NCBI GenBank assembly: GCA_014904845.1
Contig: MU119255.1
Coordinates: 62,001 to 126,000 of the forward strand
Direction of reading: 5' to 3'
Length of the DNA: 64,000 nt
Source: Acephala macrosclerotiorum
Taxonomy: Eukaryota > Ascomycota > Leotiomycetes > Helotiales > Mollisiaceae
Shown here in pieces: positions 46,001-59,600 of this stretch (position 1 is the stretch's first letter; each line of letters starts with the position of its first letter). The notes below the pieces were generated by a model. The model ran no database searches and had not been told where the DNA came from. It saw only the letters and a list, made by a program, of their open reading frames with translations. The position numbers and the translations under genes are program-made.

Positions 46001-46106
46001 TATCCTTCTGTTCGATACCTACCACATCTTGGATCGAGTCCGTAGATGCAAAAGAATGGACAAGGGCTGGCAATGATGCCAGCCCTAACAACTGATTCCA
46101 CCTCAT
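40008..46106 (-). CDS. Secreted beta-propeller/Ig-like/WSC multidomain protein with premature stop
   Basis: Nine exons: 46106-46023, 45971-45608, 45479-45380, 45326-45157, 45102-41896, 41851-41183, 41136-40878, 40828-40754 and 40704-40008. All junctions are in phase. The signal peptide MRWNQLLGLASLPALVHS is followed by a PQQ-type beta-propeller (blades with ITGTPIIDPVTDIMYF and GVDRIIVAGGKSGKIYILN). Then come several Ig-like domains of ASH/HYDIN style (DFGGIVLRSSTSVTETLTL) and a first WSC domain (YQYLGCYLDS...). Next is a 230-residue Ser/Thr stalk suited to O-mannosylation, two more WSC domains separated by a shorter Ser stalk, a fourth WSC, a Ser/Pro stalk and a fifth, divergent WSC. WSC domains bind cell-wall or extracellular glycans. 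A TAA at 40894-40892 lies inside the fourth WSC (after ECYCGN) although downstream exons stay in frame. There is no transmembrane segment. It is expected to be secreted or wall-bound. Confidence 0.82.
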
Positions 46107-49100
46107 AATTGACTAAAAGAATGACTGGACTTTAACGAAAGACAATAGCAAAGCTGCCACACACAAACAAACAGTAAAGAATGGAGGTTGATCGAGAAAG
46201 ACTTGGCAGAACCAGGGGGCAGGGTAGCATTAAAGGTAAAAGAATCTACCCACTTTTCAAGGAGACTACACGCCCCATCCACAGCCACAATTCTCAGATG
46301 CATTTATACAGCCCAGGATGCCTACCGAGATAGGCAGGCGTTGTGGCGCAAAAGGAATATTGGCGTGGCAGAGACAATGGGAGGAGAATAAAGGTGAACC
46401 CCTCGCTCTAAATTGCTGAGTATTTCATGCCAGAAAGAGCATTAACACGCTGCATTCATGAAGATGATGCATAGAATCTGCTGAGATAATCGCTTGCCAT
46501 AGAATATCAATTCATGAAACCAAAAAGTATATTCTCCATCTGCTGTGGCGACCATGTGTTGGCCAACTCGTTGAAGGACCGTCGATAGAGCCTACTGCAG
46601 GTACAGTGGAAATGTCTCGAAGATACCGAAGCCCAATTCAAGCACCTGACAATGTTGATAGGAGAGACATGCAAAGTTTTTCGGCGAGAGATTTGAGACA
46701 ACAAACTGACGCATTGCCCGACGTCGTGCAATTGACTGACCCCTTACTCCCCCTAAAGCCGTTCAATTGAGATATTTCCACGATGGTAAACTCTCAGCTA
46801 AAAATGCAAGCTCAATTCAAGTGTTATTCAGTCCCATCAACCAAAAGTCAGGTATCGTCCTAGAAGAAATCAACAAACGAACTCAAATTAAGCAACGCGC
46901 TCCCCGGCGAAATTTTTTTTTTTTTTTTTTTTTTCACAAACCTCCCTATCCACCATCCATCCAAAAGCAGATGAAAAACGAGACCAATCTATCCCCCTAT
47001 CATTCAAAACGTGAAATCTTCTTCTCGGAGTGGTCGCGAATCAGGCGCGTGGCTTCATGCCCACCCAATTCGCGACACAAAGTGACATGATCTGTGGAAA
47101 ACGAACTTTTTGCCTTGCCTAGCCGCATGAGACATCTCAACTCGACTATAGGAAACGAGAAACAGAAAACGGATGACTTTAACTTTTTGGTGGGCTGAAA
47201 AGGATGAGAGATGTGATGAGAAAGCAGGAGAGGAAGATGGTGAAGCGGGTGTGGGTTTCATGCCGTGTTTACCAAGATTGAAAGGGGAATGCTAAGCTTT
47301 GGGGTTGGGAGCCTTATTATTTCCCGGCTCGCACTTCTATCCTTGAGTTCCACAGATCTATCGCTGGGGACAGGATGGAAGGGAATCTGGGAACGGTTGA
47401 GCCAAGTGGTACATGACAGCTGAGCCCAGAAGCCGAAATGGTATCCGGGACGCTCATCTCTTTCTCGGGAACCCTGACGGTGAGACAGAACGCGGGTACA
47501 GCAACCAATTACTCCGGAAATAAAGAGAGATGAATTCGACACAAGGTGTCATCGAGATATGATCGCGATCAATTTTCTCCGATGTGCCATGCCATGCCTA
47601 AAGACACGGGAGATCGAAAGCCACGCGGCTGAGATCAATCTTATCTTCCTTTCCCGTCACGATTTCTTTTGGGATGAAATCCTCACTGAATCACAATTTT
47701 TTCAATGTCCTTTTGCATTCTCCAGATCGTTCGATTTGTTCAGTTCGAGACCCTATCATCACAGTCACGTGAATGTGTCATGATTTCCATCCCTTCCTGC
47801 CTTCGAAAGTGTTTCTACCTTGACAAATCTCATCATCAGGTTATACTGCATCCATCTAACTGCCAAAGAACAAGAATCTGCGGGATTGGTTGCCTTATGC
47901 TACTTCACACGCTCACTTTCGGTCCATCATTTCTCTGCCTCGACCCTTCTCAACCACAAGATGGTCCTTTTCATCAATATCTGAACAACAAAAACTCCAA
48001 TCCTCCAGCCCTTGAATATCAAGGATCCAAAGACCCTTCTAAAGTGTTTTCACTCGAATATAGAGCGCCCTTTATAGTTGTTGTGTGCAGACGATGAGGG
48101 CGTTGGAACCTGATTTTGGGTCGAAGGTGGCTGGAGGTGCGGAGCAAGACGTGCATCAAAACTTTTTGAATGTACGTAGTTTTTGGGACATTGGATATGG
48201 TGTGAAGGTGATGAGGTGAGTGGACTGGAGCTGGTTTCTTTACTCTCCATGCCGGGAGGTTAGTCTGAGGTGGAGCGGGCAAGATGTAAGATGCAGCTCG
48301 GAAAGTGGTTGACCAATATCTTCTGCAATCCCTCAGTCCTAACATCGCTACTACTATGGTTCATGGCTCCCTCTGTTAGTGTCTTATTCTCCCACACGTC
48401 GGCGTACCTGAGAAGAGCCTAGGAAGGAACGGGAAAGCACTTGTAAAGCTCTAAGCCTCTGTGAGTAATTCAGCACGAGCCTGGAAAATAATTCAGAAAG
48501 CCGCCGACGGGTGAAGAGGATGCAGGATAGGAAAATAGGGCTAGACGGAGCAAGACAAGAGTTAATGTAGTACTTAAGCACAGTAGAGTTGCAAGTACAT
48601 CTCGAATCCCTTTGACTTATACTTGAATTGCTGCTGTATATATCCGACCAGCGGACACGTGAGCGTTTTAGCTAGTCTTTGAATGTATGCAATTCTTATT
48701 GTCCTTTCTCTTGGCAGATATCAAAACCACTTAATAGTAGATAAATGCTCAAGCTCATAGTGGAAGTAATTGCATTGAGTTGCGAATTGAGAAGTTGTCT
48801 TGAAAGTGAAGCTATGCGCCCGCAAAAATATTGAACAAACGAATTCAAACACCATCTCTCCACCAAACGAAAATTTCCTCATCTACAACATCTTTGCGCT
48901 TCTGAGACTCTGGTAACTGCAGACATCGATACCATTTACCTCTCCTCTCGCTAATGGAGGGGTCGCCGAATCCAGCCATGACCCACTTCGCGATAACTTA
49001 TCAGAATCAAAGCTCGTAATCGGATTTGTGGAGAAAATGTGGGGTATCAAATCTTCCACCTTCAAAATCGCCTTCAAAACTCATCTGGAGGTGAATTTGG

Positions 49101-50223
49101 CGAAGGAGATACGGAAACAGAGGCGGTGAGGATAAAACTGACTGTGAGGGTTTGGCGGTAAACGGAAATAGAATCGTGGTTAAATGGTGGTGAATGATTG
49201 GTGTGGATGTGTGATGTGCATTGGAGGGGCCAGATATCGATACTAATATGCGCTGCTTGGTCCGGGCTGCAGAACCGACATTTCTGCGACCTAGATTTTG
49301 ATGAGGTTGAAGATAATTGTTACAACCTTTGCTCTTGGGTGTATCTCCTTCGCAGTTTCTTCAGGGAGACTCTACCTAGACCGAGTCAGTGATGAGGCGA
49401 CTGTCGGAGAACCAGAAACCGGCAGTGAATGCTTCCCTGAGACGCTTCGGGTAATGTTCCAAACGGATTGTGTTCTAGCTCAGACAGAACCAGAGTTGCA
49501 ATACGGCTCTTCTGACACAAAGAATTTTGATGCTTAGAGGCTTTGGAAAGCCTTAGGCTACCTAAATACTTTGAGAGAAACATCCCGAGAATTCTGGGGA
49601 CAATTCACAGGCTCTTCTGGTTGTGGTATTCGATTACTCTATTGGTTATAACTACGGTCTAGGCTGGTGGCGAAGCTGTCTCAAGATGCAGTGCTTATTT
49701 TATATTTGGGTGGCGGAGTGAAGCTGAGGAGGACGATATCATGTACCTCAACATGAGAATATTGGAAAGGAAATGCATGAAAAAATAGACAGAAATTCTC
49801 TCTTCAACCACAACAGAGCATACGTAGCCGCCAAATCTTCCATGACATACAACTGTTAATTTTTCCAACATAGTGGCAAAAGCGTGAAGTCGTTTCGGAT
49901 TTGGGCTAGTTGGTTGAGATCTCTTGGACGACCCTTAACGCGCTAGCGCACCCTTGCAAAAAAGTTCTCGAGACTTTGGAAATAAATAATCCTGCGCACT
50001 CCCAACTCCTCTTCCCTCCTACACATACGGAACCTCTCCACTCATTACCTTTCCTTCTTCTTTAATAGACTCTTCGAATATCGAGAAGAGGAGCAGAGAA
50101 GTCGACTTGGATTGCATTCTCCCGGCTCACCGATAATCCGTGCTCTCGCACACTAGCGCAAAAAAATCTTCGAGCGATAAGCTCGCCGCACAATCAATCC
50201 CACCTTCTTTCTTCTTCCTCAGA
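46107..50223. other. 4.1 kb gene-free region between divergent genes
   Basis: It contains the promoters of the WSC gene and of eEF3. A run of 22 T lies at 46913-46934. The open frames are short and lack splice partners, domains or protein-like composition. The final 200 bp are CT-rich, as expected of the leader of a strongly expressed gene. Confidence 0.55.
46913..46934. repeat. Poly-T tract (22 T)
   Basis: Uninterrupted homopolymer. Confidence 0.9.
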
Positions 50224-53200
50224 ATGCCCGCTGTTACAGATTCTTCAGCAACCGCCAGCATGTCTACCAAGGAGAATAAGAACAGCATCAAGGTCCTTGA
50301 TGAGCTGATGGCCAAGCTGTCTGTCTCCAAGGCCCAGGACGAGATTAACGCTGCCACACACAACCTGGCAATATTCATCAATTCGCCCATCGAGGAGAAC
50401 GATGCTCCCACCAAGTAAGTATACTCATTTCTTTATCGCGGATTCAGAGTCACAATCTCGAGGCGGGGTTTGTGTTTGCACAAATTTTGTTCACATCGAG
50501 CTCCTCCTCTTGTGTGGCGAGCCCACGGTCGCGATTTTCACAAAATTATTCTGGTGCTGACCACGAAATCTGCAGGACCGTCGAATCCCTCCAAAAGCAA
50601 CTCGCCAACAAGAAGGATGCCACCGTCCGAGAACGCGCTCTCAACGCCATCCAGGCGATTGCTGAGCACAGTGATACCTCTGCCTCTGTCGAGCCATACC
50701 TGGTCGTTCTTCTCTCATCGGTTCTCGCAGCCGTTGGTGACAAGCAAGTCCCAGTCAAGAACGCCGCCCAAGCCGCTGCTCTCAGCATCGTCAAGGCTGT
50801 CAGCGCCAACGCCGTCAAGGTCGTCCTCCCTCCTATAATCAACTCCGTCCTTACCGCACAAAAATGGCAAGAGAAGATCTGTGGTCTCGACTGTATTGAG
50901 GCTCTCGCTCTCTCTGCTCCTACACAACTCGCCATCCGCGTCCCAGATCTCATTCCAGTCGTTTCCGAATCAATGTGGGACACAAAGCCTGAGGTCAAGA
51001 AGCGGGCATATGGGACAATGGAGAAGCTTTGCGGTCTGATCGTTAACAAGGATATTGAGCGATTCATTCCCGAGCTGATCAAGTGTATCGCCAAGCCAGA
51101 GAACGTCCCCGAGACTGTTCACTTACTCGGTGCCACCACTTTCGTCACTGACGTCCACGAGCCCACTTTGGCTATCATGGTTCCTCTTTTGGATCGTGGT
51201 CTTGCTGAGCGTGAGACTGCTATCAAGCGCAAGTCTGCCGTTATCGTCGACAACATGTGCAAGCTTGTCGAGGACCCTCAAATTGTTGCCGGTTTCTTAC
51301 CAAAGCTCATGCCTGGTTTGACCAAGAACTACGAGAACTTGGCTGACCCTGAGGCTCGTGAGAAGACCAAGCAAGCTTTGGACACACTCGTCCGTGTTGG
51401 TGATGTTAAGGATGGCAAGATCCCTGAGGTCTCACATTCTGGTGATGTCGCCACTGTTCTCCCCATCTTGAAGGAGATCCTTGGCAGCAAGCACAAGGCT
51501 GCTCTCAAGTTCGAGCCTGTCCTTACCTACATCTCCGCCATTGCTGGCCAACTTATCGACGAGAAGGATGCCGACTCGACCAGCTGGACACAAAACCTGA
51601 AGCCATACATCTCCGCCATCATTGGTGAGGCTGATGCCCAAGGTATCGCCGACAGCCTCCGAAAGCGCGCTTCACCAGGTGCTGAGGCTGAGGATGCCGA
51701 GGAGGCTGATGACGAGGAGGGTGAGGATCTTTGCAACTGCACATTCAACTTGGCCTATGGTGCTAAGATTCTGCTCAACCAAACCCATCTCCGCCTAAAA
51801 CGTGGTCAACGATATGGTCTCTGCGGTCCTAACGGTTCCGGAAAGTCCACTCTCATGCGCGCCATCAACAACGAGCAAGTCGAGGGTTTCCCCAAGAAAA
51901 GCGAGGTCAAGACCGTGTTCGTTGAGCACGATCTCGACTCTGCTGATACTGAGCTCACCACCATCGTCTGGACCATGAAGAAGCTCGAGGAGGTCGGAAT
52001 CAAGACTTCCCAAGCTGATGTTGAGAAGCAATTGGGCGAGTTCGGTTTCACTCCAGAAATGACCAGCGGTGCCATCACTGCTCTGTCTGGTGGATGGAAG
52101 ATGAAGTTGGCTCTTGCCCGTGCCGTTTTCGAAGATCCCGACATTCTTCTCCTTGATGAGCCTACCAACCATTTGGACGTCAAGAACGTCAAGTGGCTCG
52201 AGGACTACCTCATGGCCTCCCCATGTACCTCGATCATCGTTTCTCATGACACTGGTTTCTTGAACAACGTTTGCCAAAACATCATCAACTACGAGCGCTT
52301 CAAGCTCAAGCGCTACCGCGGTAACTTGAAGGAGTTCGTCCGAAAGTGCCCAACTGCGAAGTCATACTTCGAGCTTGGTGCTTCCGAGATTGAGTTCAAG
52401 TTCCCCGAGCCCGGTTTCCTTGAGGGTGTAAAGACCAAGGCCAAGGCCATCATTCGTGTCAACAAGATGTCTTTCCAATACCCAGGTACACCAAAGCCCC
52501 AAATCTCCGACATCACCTTCCAGTGCTCGCTCGGTTCCCGTATTGCCGTCATTGGTCCCAATGGTGCTGGCAAGTCCACTCTCATCAACGTCCTCACTGG
52601 TGAATTGATCCCAACCACCGGAGATGTCTACACCCACGAGAACATCCGTATCGCCTACATCAAACAACACGCTTTCGCTCACATTGATCACCACCTGGAG
52701 AAGACTCCTTCAGAGTACATCCAATGGCGTTTCCAGACTGGTGAAGATCGTGAGACCATGGACCGTGCCAACAAGATCGTCACCGACGAGGATGAGAAAG
52801 CAATGGACAAGATCTACAAGATTGAGGGTTCCCAGAGACGTGTCATTGGTATCCACTCGAGAAGAAAGTTCAAGAACTCCTACGAGTATGAGTGTTCGTT
52901 CGCTCTCGGAGAGAACGTTGGCATGAAGAACGAGAGATGGGTTCCCATGATGACCGCAGATAACGCCTGGATTCCCCGTTCCGAAATCTTGGTTTCGCAT
53001 CAAAAGATGGTTGCTGAGGTCGATCAGAAGGAGGCTCTTGCCAGCGGTCAATTCAGACCTTTAGTCCGAAAGGAAATTGAGGCTCACTGCGCCAATTTCG
53101 GTCTTGATGCTGAGTTGGTTTCTCACTCGCGTATGTTGGGTCTTTCTGGTGGTCAGCGTGTCAAGGTCGTCCTCGCTGCTTGCTCGTGGCAACGTCCTCA

Positions 53201-53692
53201 CTTGATCGTTCTTGACGAGCCTACCAACTACTTAGACCGTGACTCTCTTGGTGCTTTGTCCAAGGCTATCAAGTCTTTTGAGGGTGGTGTTATTATCATC
53301 ACTCACTCTTCTGAGTTCACTAAGGATTTAACCGAGGAAGTTTGGGCTGTCATGGATGGAAAGATGACCCCATCAGGGCATAATTGGTGGGCAATCCCTT
53401 GAAATTAACGTTTCCAGAGCTCTGCTAAACATTTCTTAGGGTGCAAGGACAAGGTTCTGGTCCCAGACTAAAGGGCGATGATGCCGATGAGGAAGAGGTA
53501 AGCCCCCTTCATATATCTTGCCATATAACTCCATCTAATTTATTGAAACAGAAATTCGACGCCATGGGCAACAAGATCGTCTCCACCAAGAAGGCCAAGA
53601 AGCTCACCTCCGCCGAGCTCCGAAAGAAGAAGAAGGACCGCATGGCCCGCCGGAAGCGTGGTGAGGAGGTCTTCTCAGACGAGGACGAGTAA
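50224..53692 (+). CDS. Translation elongation factor 3 (eEF3)
   Basis: Four exons: 50224-50414, 50576-53386, 53440-53497 and 53552-53692, giving 1,066 residues. This is the fungal-specific ribosome ATPase that helps E-site tRNA release and translocation. The order is an N-terminal HEAT-repeat domain (to about residue 330), a helical bundle, ABC1 (Walker [10 protein letters not shown] near 480, signature [10 protein letters not shown], Walker [14 protein letters not shown]), and ABC2 (Walker [10 protein letters not shown] near 723, signature [21 protein letters not shown]). The chromodomain-like insertion ([19 protein letters not shown]) lies within ABC2, and a Lys-rich C-terminal tail ([15 protein letters not shown]) is used for ribosome binding. 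The start [12 protein letters not shown] was chosen because it follows a CT-rich leader. The codon choice is biased to C-ending codons, as in highly expressed genes. It is complete and essential in fungi. Confidence 0.97.
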
Positions 53693-56600
53693 ATGATAGC
53701 GATCCTGGTATAGAGTTTAAGTGTGGGGTGGATTGAACTATAGATTGCGGCGTCGACACAACAAAATTTCTTCCAAAACAAAATGTGGTAGTTGTCCGTT
53801 TATGTGTTGCGCTCGTTAATTGGGCCTGGATTTTGCAGCATGCATGCTGATGAGATGCGAGCAAGCAATGCATTTGGCTTAGCCTGGTTCATGGAGTTAT
53901 CTGCGTTTGTTTCTTTCTAGGTTGATGCTGAGGGACGAAACACGATGGTTGGTTCTGAGCAAACTAGAAAATAGATCAATAGACTCTTCGAATTGTATTT
54001 TTGGAGACTGGGCCTTGTGATAGAGCTTGTGATTGCGATTCTGGTGATGTGTAGAAATACCAAGTGGTGTCCCCATTGTTGTACTTGGGAGATTGAGCTA
54101 TGTATTGGGTTTTAAATCAACTTTCTCAGTATTCTCAATCTCCCAGCTGGCCTGGACATTCTCAGCATTCTGAATGTCCCAGTCTGGCTTGGACATTCTG
54201 GGCCTCCATTATCTACTGAGGAAAGGCGGCCATTTAGCCAACGCCTCAGTGCCTCGATATCTCAATGCTTCACTCTTTGTAGTAGCGCCTTAGCCGGACC
54301 TCACCTTCCTCATTATCCTTCGAGGCCGTGACATTGAAATCACTATTCCTTTTCAAACAAACTGGAAGATAGTTTAATTAGCAATTAATTTTCTCATCCT
54401 GGTAAATTAGCAACTTTAAAGTCTTATCCCACCTACTACTTCGAAAAGAACCAGCCTTTATGACCTCTGTACAAAACTACAATATTCCTCCAAATGTTCG
54501 TAGCCATCAAACATTCTTTCAAACTCCTCAACACCTTCTATAATCTCTCACTCTCTCTCTCTCTCTCTCAACTAGAAGCATACCAACTATTACAGAGAAT
54601 AAAAGAGCCACACATTACAATTTCACATCGCAACGCTCTTTATCACTTCACCTCGTTCTAACCGTCTATTCCATATTCGAAATGTCCCTAGACTATAGCT
54701 ATAGTACATTTCAGACCTTTCCAATGTCCCTCCTAGTAATGGACATTCCAACTCTCAACGGCAGAATGTCGGACCCCTCATAACGATTCGCCTTCCTCAT
54801 ACATTTAAAATAAGCAAATTCTTGACCTCTCTCCTAAAGCATTGCCGAAGATGTCCCATCTTCTGACTACTGCTCTCTCTCTTTTACTGTTCGTTCTATA
54901 GAGGTGCTGTTCTGTGCGAAGGTAGGATGCTATGGAGGCTGGGTAAGTTCGTCTCGAGACGATGAGGAGCGGATGTTGGTTGTGAGGGGATCCTCGGATT
55001 GGGTTTGGATAGTGACGATATTGTTGATGGCTAACAACTGATTGCTGAGGTTGGTGGTTATATGCGGATGAGTTCGTACAAATCAGCTTCCTCAACTGCC
55101 CTCACGATCATCCGTATCCTCGCCTCCACTCAAGATGCCGAACATCTCTGCATTCCCTGCTTTCAGTCCTGAAACTCACCCCTTTCCATTTTCATTCGCG
55201 TTCACTTGATAGTGCTTCTCATTTCCGGACACTTCCTATTCGAAAGGACGATCATGGAGTATGGCCCAGGAAAGCTCGAGGATTGTCTCTTGAGAACCTA
55301 GATAAGGTGTTTCCTTCATTCGTAAAGAGGATCTGATGCAAATCCATATCAATGCCGGTCATAAATTTCGGCTATTGTGGTCTGCTCTGCAAACCAAAGG
55401 CGATCGAATCAAGAACTGATGGATGAGGGAGGTAGTATAGACCAACTTGAGAACTATAGATGACCATTTCAAGAACTGGTGAAATTCAGTTACCTAGAAT
55501 TGGAGATTTGATAATGTGTCAATGAACCAGAGCACTTTGCACTTCTAACTTCACAAAGGTGGCCTCTCGTGCGGGTAGAAACAGACTTCTACTCCAGCCA
55601 CCATCTACTCGCTCATGTCCCTTTCAATTGTTTGTGTCCAGTTCATCATCTTCCTCTCGTTGTCAAAGTTTTATACTAAGTTCACCAAAGCGTGCCTCGA
55701 CACTGTTGTTCACTACTCACTTTCCATATCTGCCTAGATCACTACCGGCAGGTGTGACGGCGACCTGAGCTAAGAAAACGCTGGCACACTAGAATGAAGA
55801 CTGGATCTACCTCGCAGGTGTGCTCAAAGACTCCTTGCCTCAGTCAAGATCCTCGAGTCCGGCAACGCCATCTCGGATCTGCTCCGGCCTAGAGCAAGCA
55901 GCAGACCACAGAAGAAGCAGAGATTCTTGACAACAACCTCGAGGCAGGTCACAAGGTGGAAGCAAGTGACCCAAACCTCACACTTGAGGATAGGGCCTAG
56001 ATACTCAGTGCTAGTTCATGATGTGGTTGAACTCTCATGACTCTGCTTAGAGATGCAGTCCGGCCAAGATCATGATAAAGAGAAGAGAACGAACTCACTG
56101 AGAGCCTGTCTGGGAATTACGCTTCCCCAGCCAACTCTCTGATCAGGGACTGATAAAAGACGCGAGAGCGATGGCATATCTTGCTCCATCTCTTCCACAT
56201 AAATCCATCAAGTCGTAGAGGTGACTCAAGCCACTGGACAAAGGGCGATGGTCCGAACACCTCGTAGATTCGGCCAATTGGGAAAGACACGAGGGGTCGG
56301 TGGATATGGATGGGTTGTCGAGAGGTGAAATCTTGATGAAGGCCCTTGTGGTGGAGGAAGTGGACGGAGAGATTGATGAGAGGACTTAGAAGATGGTGAG
56401 GTGGAAGGAGGGGGAGCGAAGTGCATGAAATAACTAGGCGTTTGCTGCATCGTCTGCCTATACTCAGCATACTAAAGTGTGCCAGTGAATGGATATTGTG
56501 ACTTTGCGGTTTGAGAAAGATTGGTGGCAGGATTCAACCGGCCCAAGTAGGTACTTGGCATTACTTGATGCCGGCAATGGGTTGAATGGGACAATGAGAA

Positions 56601-59600
56601 TGAATACGGGAATGAGAAGTGCTTCCACTTTGAAGGACATTGTTGCCGGAAAGATATTGTTACCTGACAGTTCTTCGCAAAGCTATGAAAAACGAGTTCA
56701 GTGCACATCAAACACGAAATTGAGAGTCGAGATGCGAGCAGCAAGTCTGCATCCTTCCATCGAATAGATCAAGTTGATATTGCACCAATCCAGCATGACC
56801 TGAGTATCAAAGTACCCTGTCTACACCAGGTCCAATGATTCCAAACTTTCGGAGTCTGGGTTTGGCGGTGAGCCTCAAGTGACTTACTTGCATGGGGATG
56901 AGATTCATGTCATGAGATTCAACTTCACCCTGTACATGCGTGTCCACCCCAAAGCCATTAATCCAATATGCAGTATCTGGGCGCAGAACTTGGTGAGGTA
57001 ATGAAATTGTAGATAAGGTAAACGTGCTAGATTGTGAGTGACAGTCAAGAATGCCATGGTGATTGTTTATTATTCATTTGGATCCCAGGGGAGTCCCGGA
57101 GATTGGGGAGTGGGGTTGTACCTCGTGTGGTGTTAGATGTTGGAAATGCATGTTCTAGAAGACATGTGAAACCTTCGGGAAGATTGGGCGGGTGTGTGAG
57201 GTGAGTCATGTTCGCTCTATGTGGACGGAGGTCTGCGATGGTGATTAGTGATGGTTGGAAAGAAGGTAATAAGCTAATGCGAAATGCCTGACTTGGAAAT
57301 CATGGAAGTGAAAGAAAGAATGTTGAAACGCGAGTGAAGGATGCAGATGAAGAAAATAGCAAAGGTCTGGGGTAAAGCTTGCATGAGAATGAATAACTGG
57401 AGAGATTCTGAATGAAAGGGACGTTTTCCTGTAACAGGGTGGTGGAAGAAACTTCCTTTCGACCAGTCAGGGACCGTGCGACTCCATGCAGCCTCAATAC
57501 GTGGAGTACCGACTAGATCTCGGGATATTTCGTTACCCATCCCGCGGAAGTGATTGCTAATAGAATCTGCATGTCATTGCTAGTCCATGCCATGCAGGGC
57601 TATCCGCGCGCGAGGAAGTAAGAACTTCAAGCTTCACACCATATGGAAGATGCCGCTGTCAATTTGTCAAAGGAGAGCGGCTAGCTTGGATGAGACTCTT
57701 GGCAATGGCAATTTGGGGGAGACTGTCTTTGGAACCTGCAAGCAACCAAATTCAGCTATCGAGGACCACCGGAGGACGCGATATGCTTGCAATGGTTGAT
57801 ATACGAGAGAATGACGCCCCTGTCTCTCCACCCAATATCGTGATGTGATTTGAAAAATCCCATGTGGTGCTTGAAAGCAAAATGCGATATTCTCACCGCC
57901 AAATAGCACAACTTGAATATGCGAGGACATTGGCACGTGGAGGAAGCCTGTGAAATTTGCACATCCAACCGTTCGTTATGATCTTGAAAATCGGTTCCTG
58001 CAACTGGCTTCTGAGCATCGGTCCTTGTTCCATGTCAAGCTGAAAATGTCTTTTCAGATAAGGGTGTTTGAGATGACATGCAGCAACGATGGCGTTTAGA
58101 TGGTGGATGGCAGATCGGTACCGTTCTCTGGATCCGTACCAATATTGGCCAATTGCAGCAGTTCAATTGAGGGTCCCAACGATTTGGTCGCTCACTATTG
58201 TGCCGTGATTGAAGGAAAGGATCTAGGATGCTCATGTTCGTTCGTTCGTTCGCTCAAGTGAGAGAATGCCGAGAAGATTGAGACGAAAAAGCAATATTGA
58301 TGTCGTTTTGGCAATCGTACCATTCCATCACTGTGGCTGATGCACTTGATCGAAAGCAGTTCCGTCGACATGTGGCAGTTCTAAGACTCCACGATCCCAC
58401 TCCCAGCGCATCGGGATATGCCGAAGTCACCATGGATGTACGGCCGTACGCCGCAGCAGGGAGTTTTGCCTTAGAAGGTGTGCCAGTAAGAGGAAATGAC
58501 ACGTTTATGAAGAAGTGAGTATTTTGCATGTACATAATCAGAAGTCTCAGGAACGCAAGAAAAATATTTGAAAGCTCGTGCAACGTCGATCTGACATATC
58601 TAACGGGGGGTGGACGGCGGACTTCGTAAGGTGAGAATCCCGCATGTCACGCAAGTAAGTCAGTGGATCTCGGGCGATCGTAACTTTAATTCTGCTGTGA
58701 TCGATTCATGACCGCCGATCCGGGACTCGAGATATAGGTCGGCGAGAAAAGGGACCTTGCGTTGTGGAATGAGCTAGATGTCGTGACACTCGAGCTTATT
58801 GCATGATGGGCGAGAGCAAGACTTTGCTAGCGAAGATTCCCGTGTAAAAAGCCCGAGGTTCGACGTGAGGGCATCCGGACGAGCAGTCCTGCCCGGTTCG
58901 AAAATAAGGTTAAGCTTCTGCCCTGAGACTGAAGGGTAGGCACAAAGGAAAAAAGAAGAAAGGAGTGAATAACGCCAAAGTGAAGGAGGAGAGTGGACGA
59001 GTAGAGGTTATTGAAGGAAAAAAAATAAAGTTGGCCGAGATTGGGACAATCGTTTATTCAGCGCCAAGTGTTTTAAGGTTAGCGTCAATCAGCCACTGCA
59101 AGGAGGAAACTTTACGCGGCAATGATAGAGCGGCATTGAAGATCATAACGAACGTAAGAAGACGAGCCGCAGAACTATGCTTACGGTATCAATGTGTCTG
59201 AGAGCATCGAATTGAACATAAACCGATTTACATAATCTGCCTCGCCTTTTGAACTTCAAGGCCGGCTAAAGAGCGCTAAGCATATTTCGGCTAATTGAGA
59301 AGCGACATCCAAAGATAGCACGAAATACATCCGTATATTTCACCTTCTGCCAAAATGCTAACGTGCATCTGTCTTTGTCCACTCCTACTCGTGCCTGCAT
59401 TGATCCTCTTTGAACTGCACGCCTAGTGGCTTGAAGAATGCAGTTTTTTTGATGCTATACTAGCCTTTCCTTGCGCACATCCATGCCGCAGTTTTCAGCT
59501 GACCGTACACGGGAGACTCGACTGGCTGCAACCTCAGCCACCATTCTTGAAGAGCAAAGAAAAGGAGGATCTTTTGCGGGCAGGTCATCGACGGGTTGAA

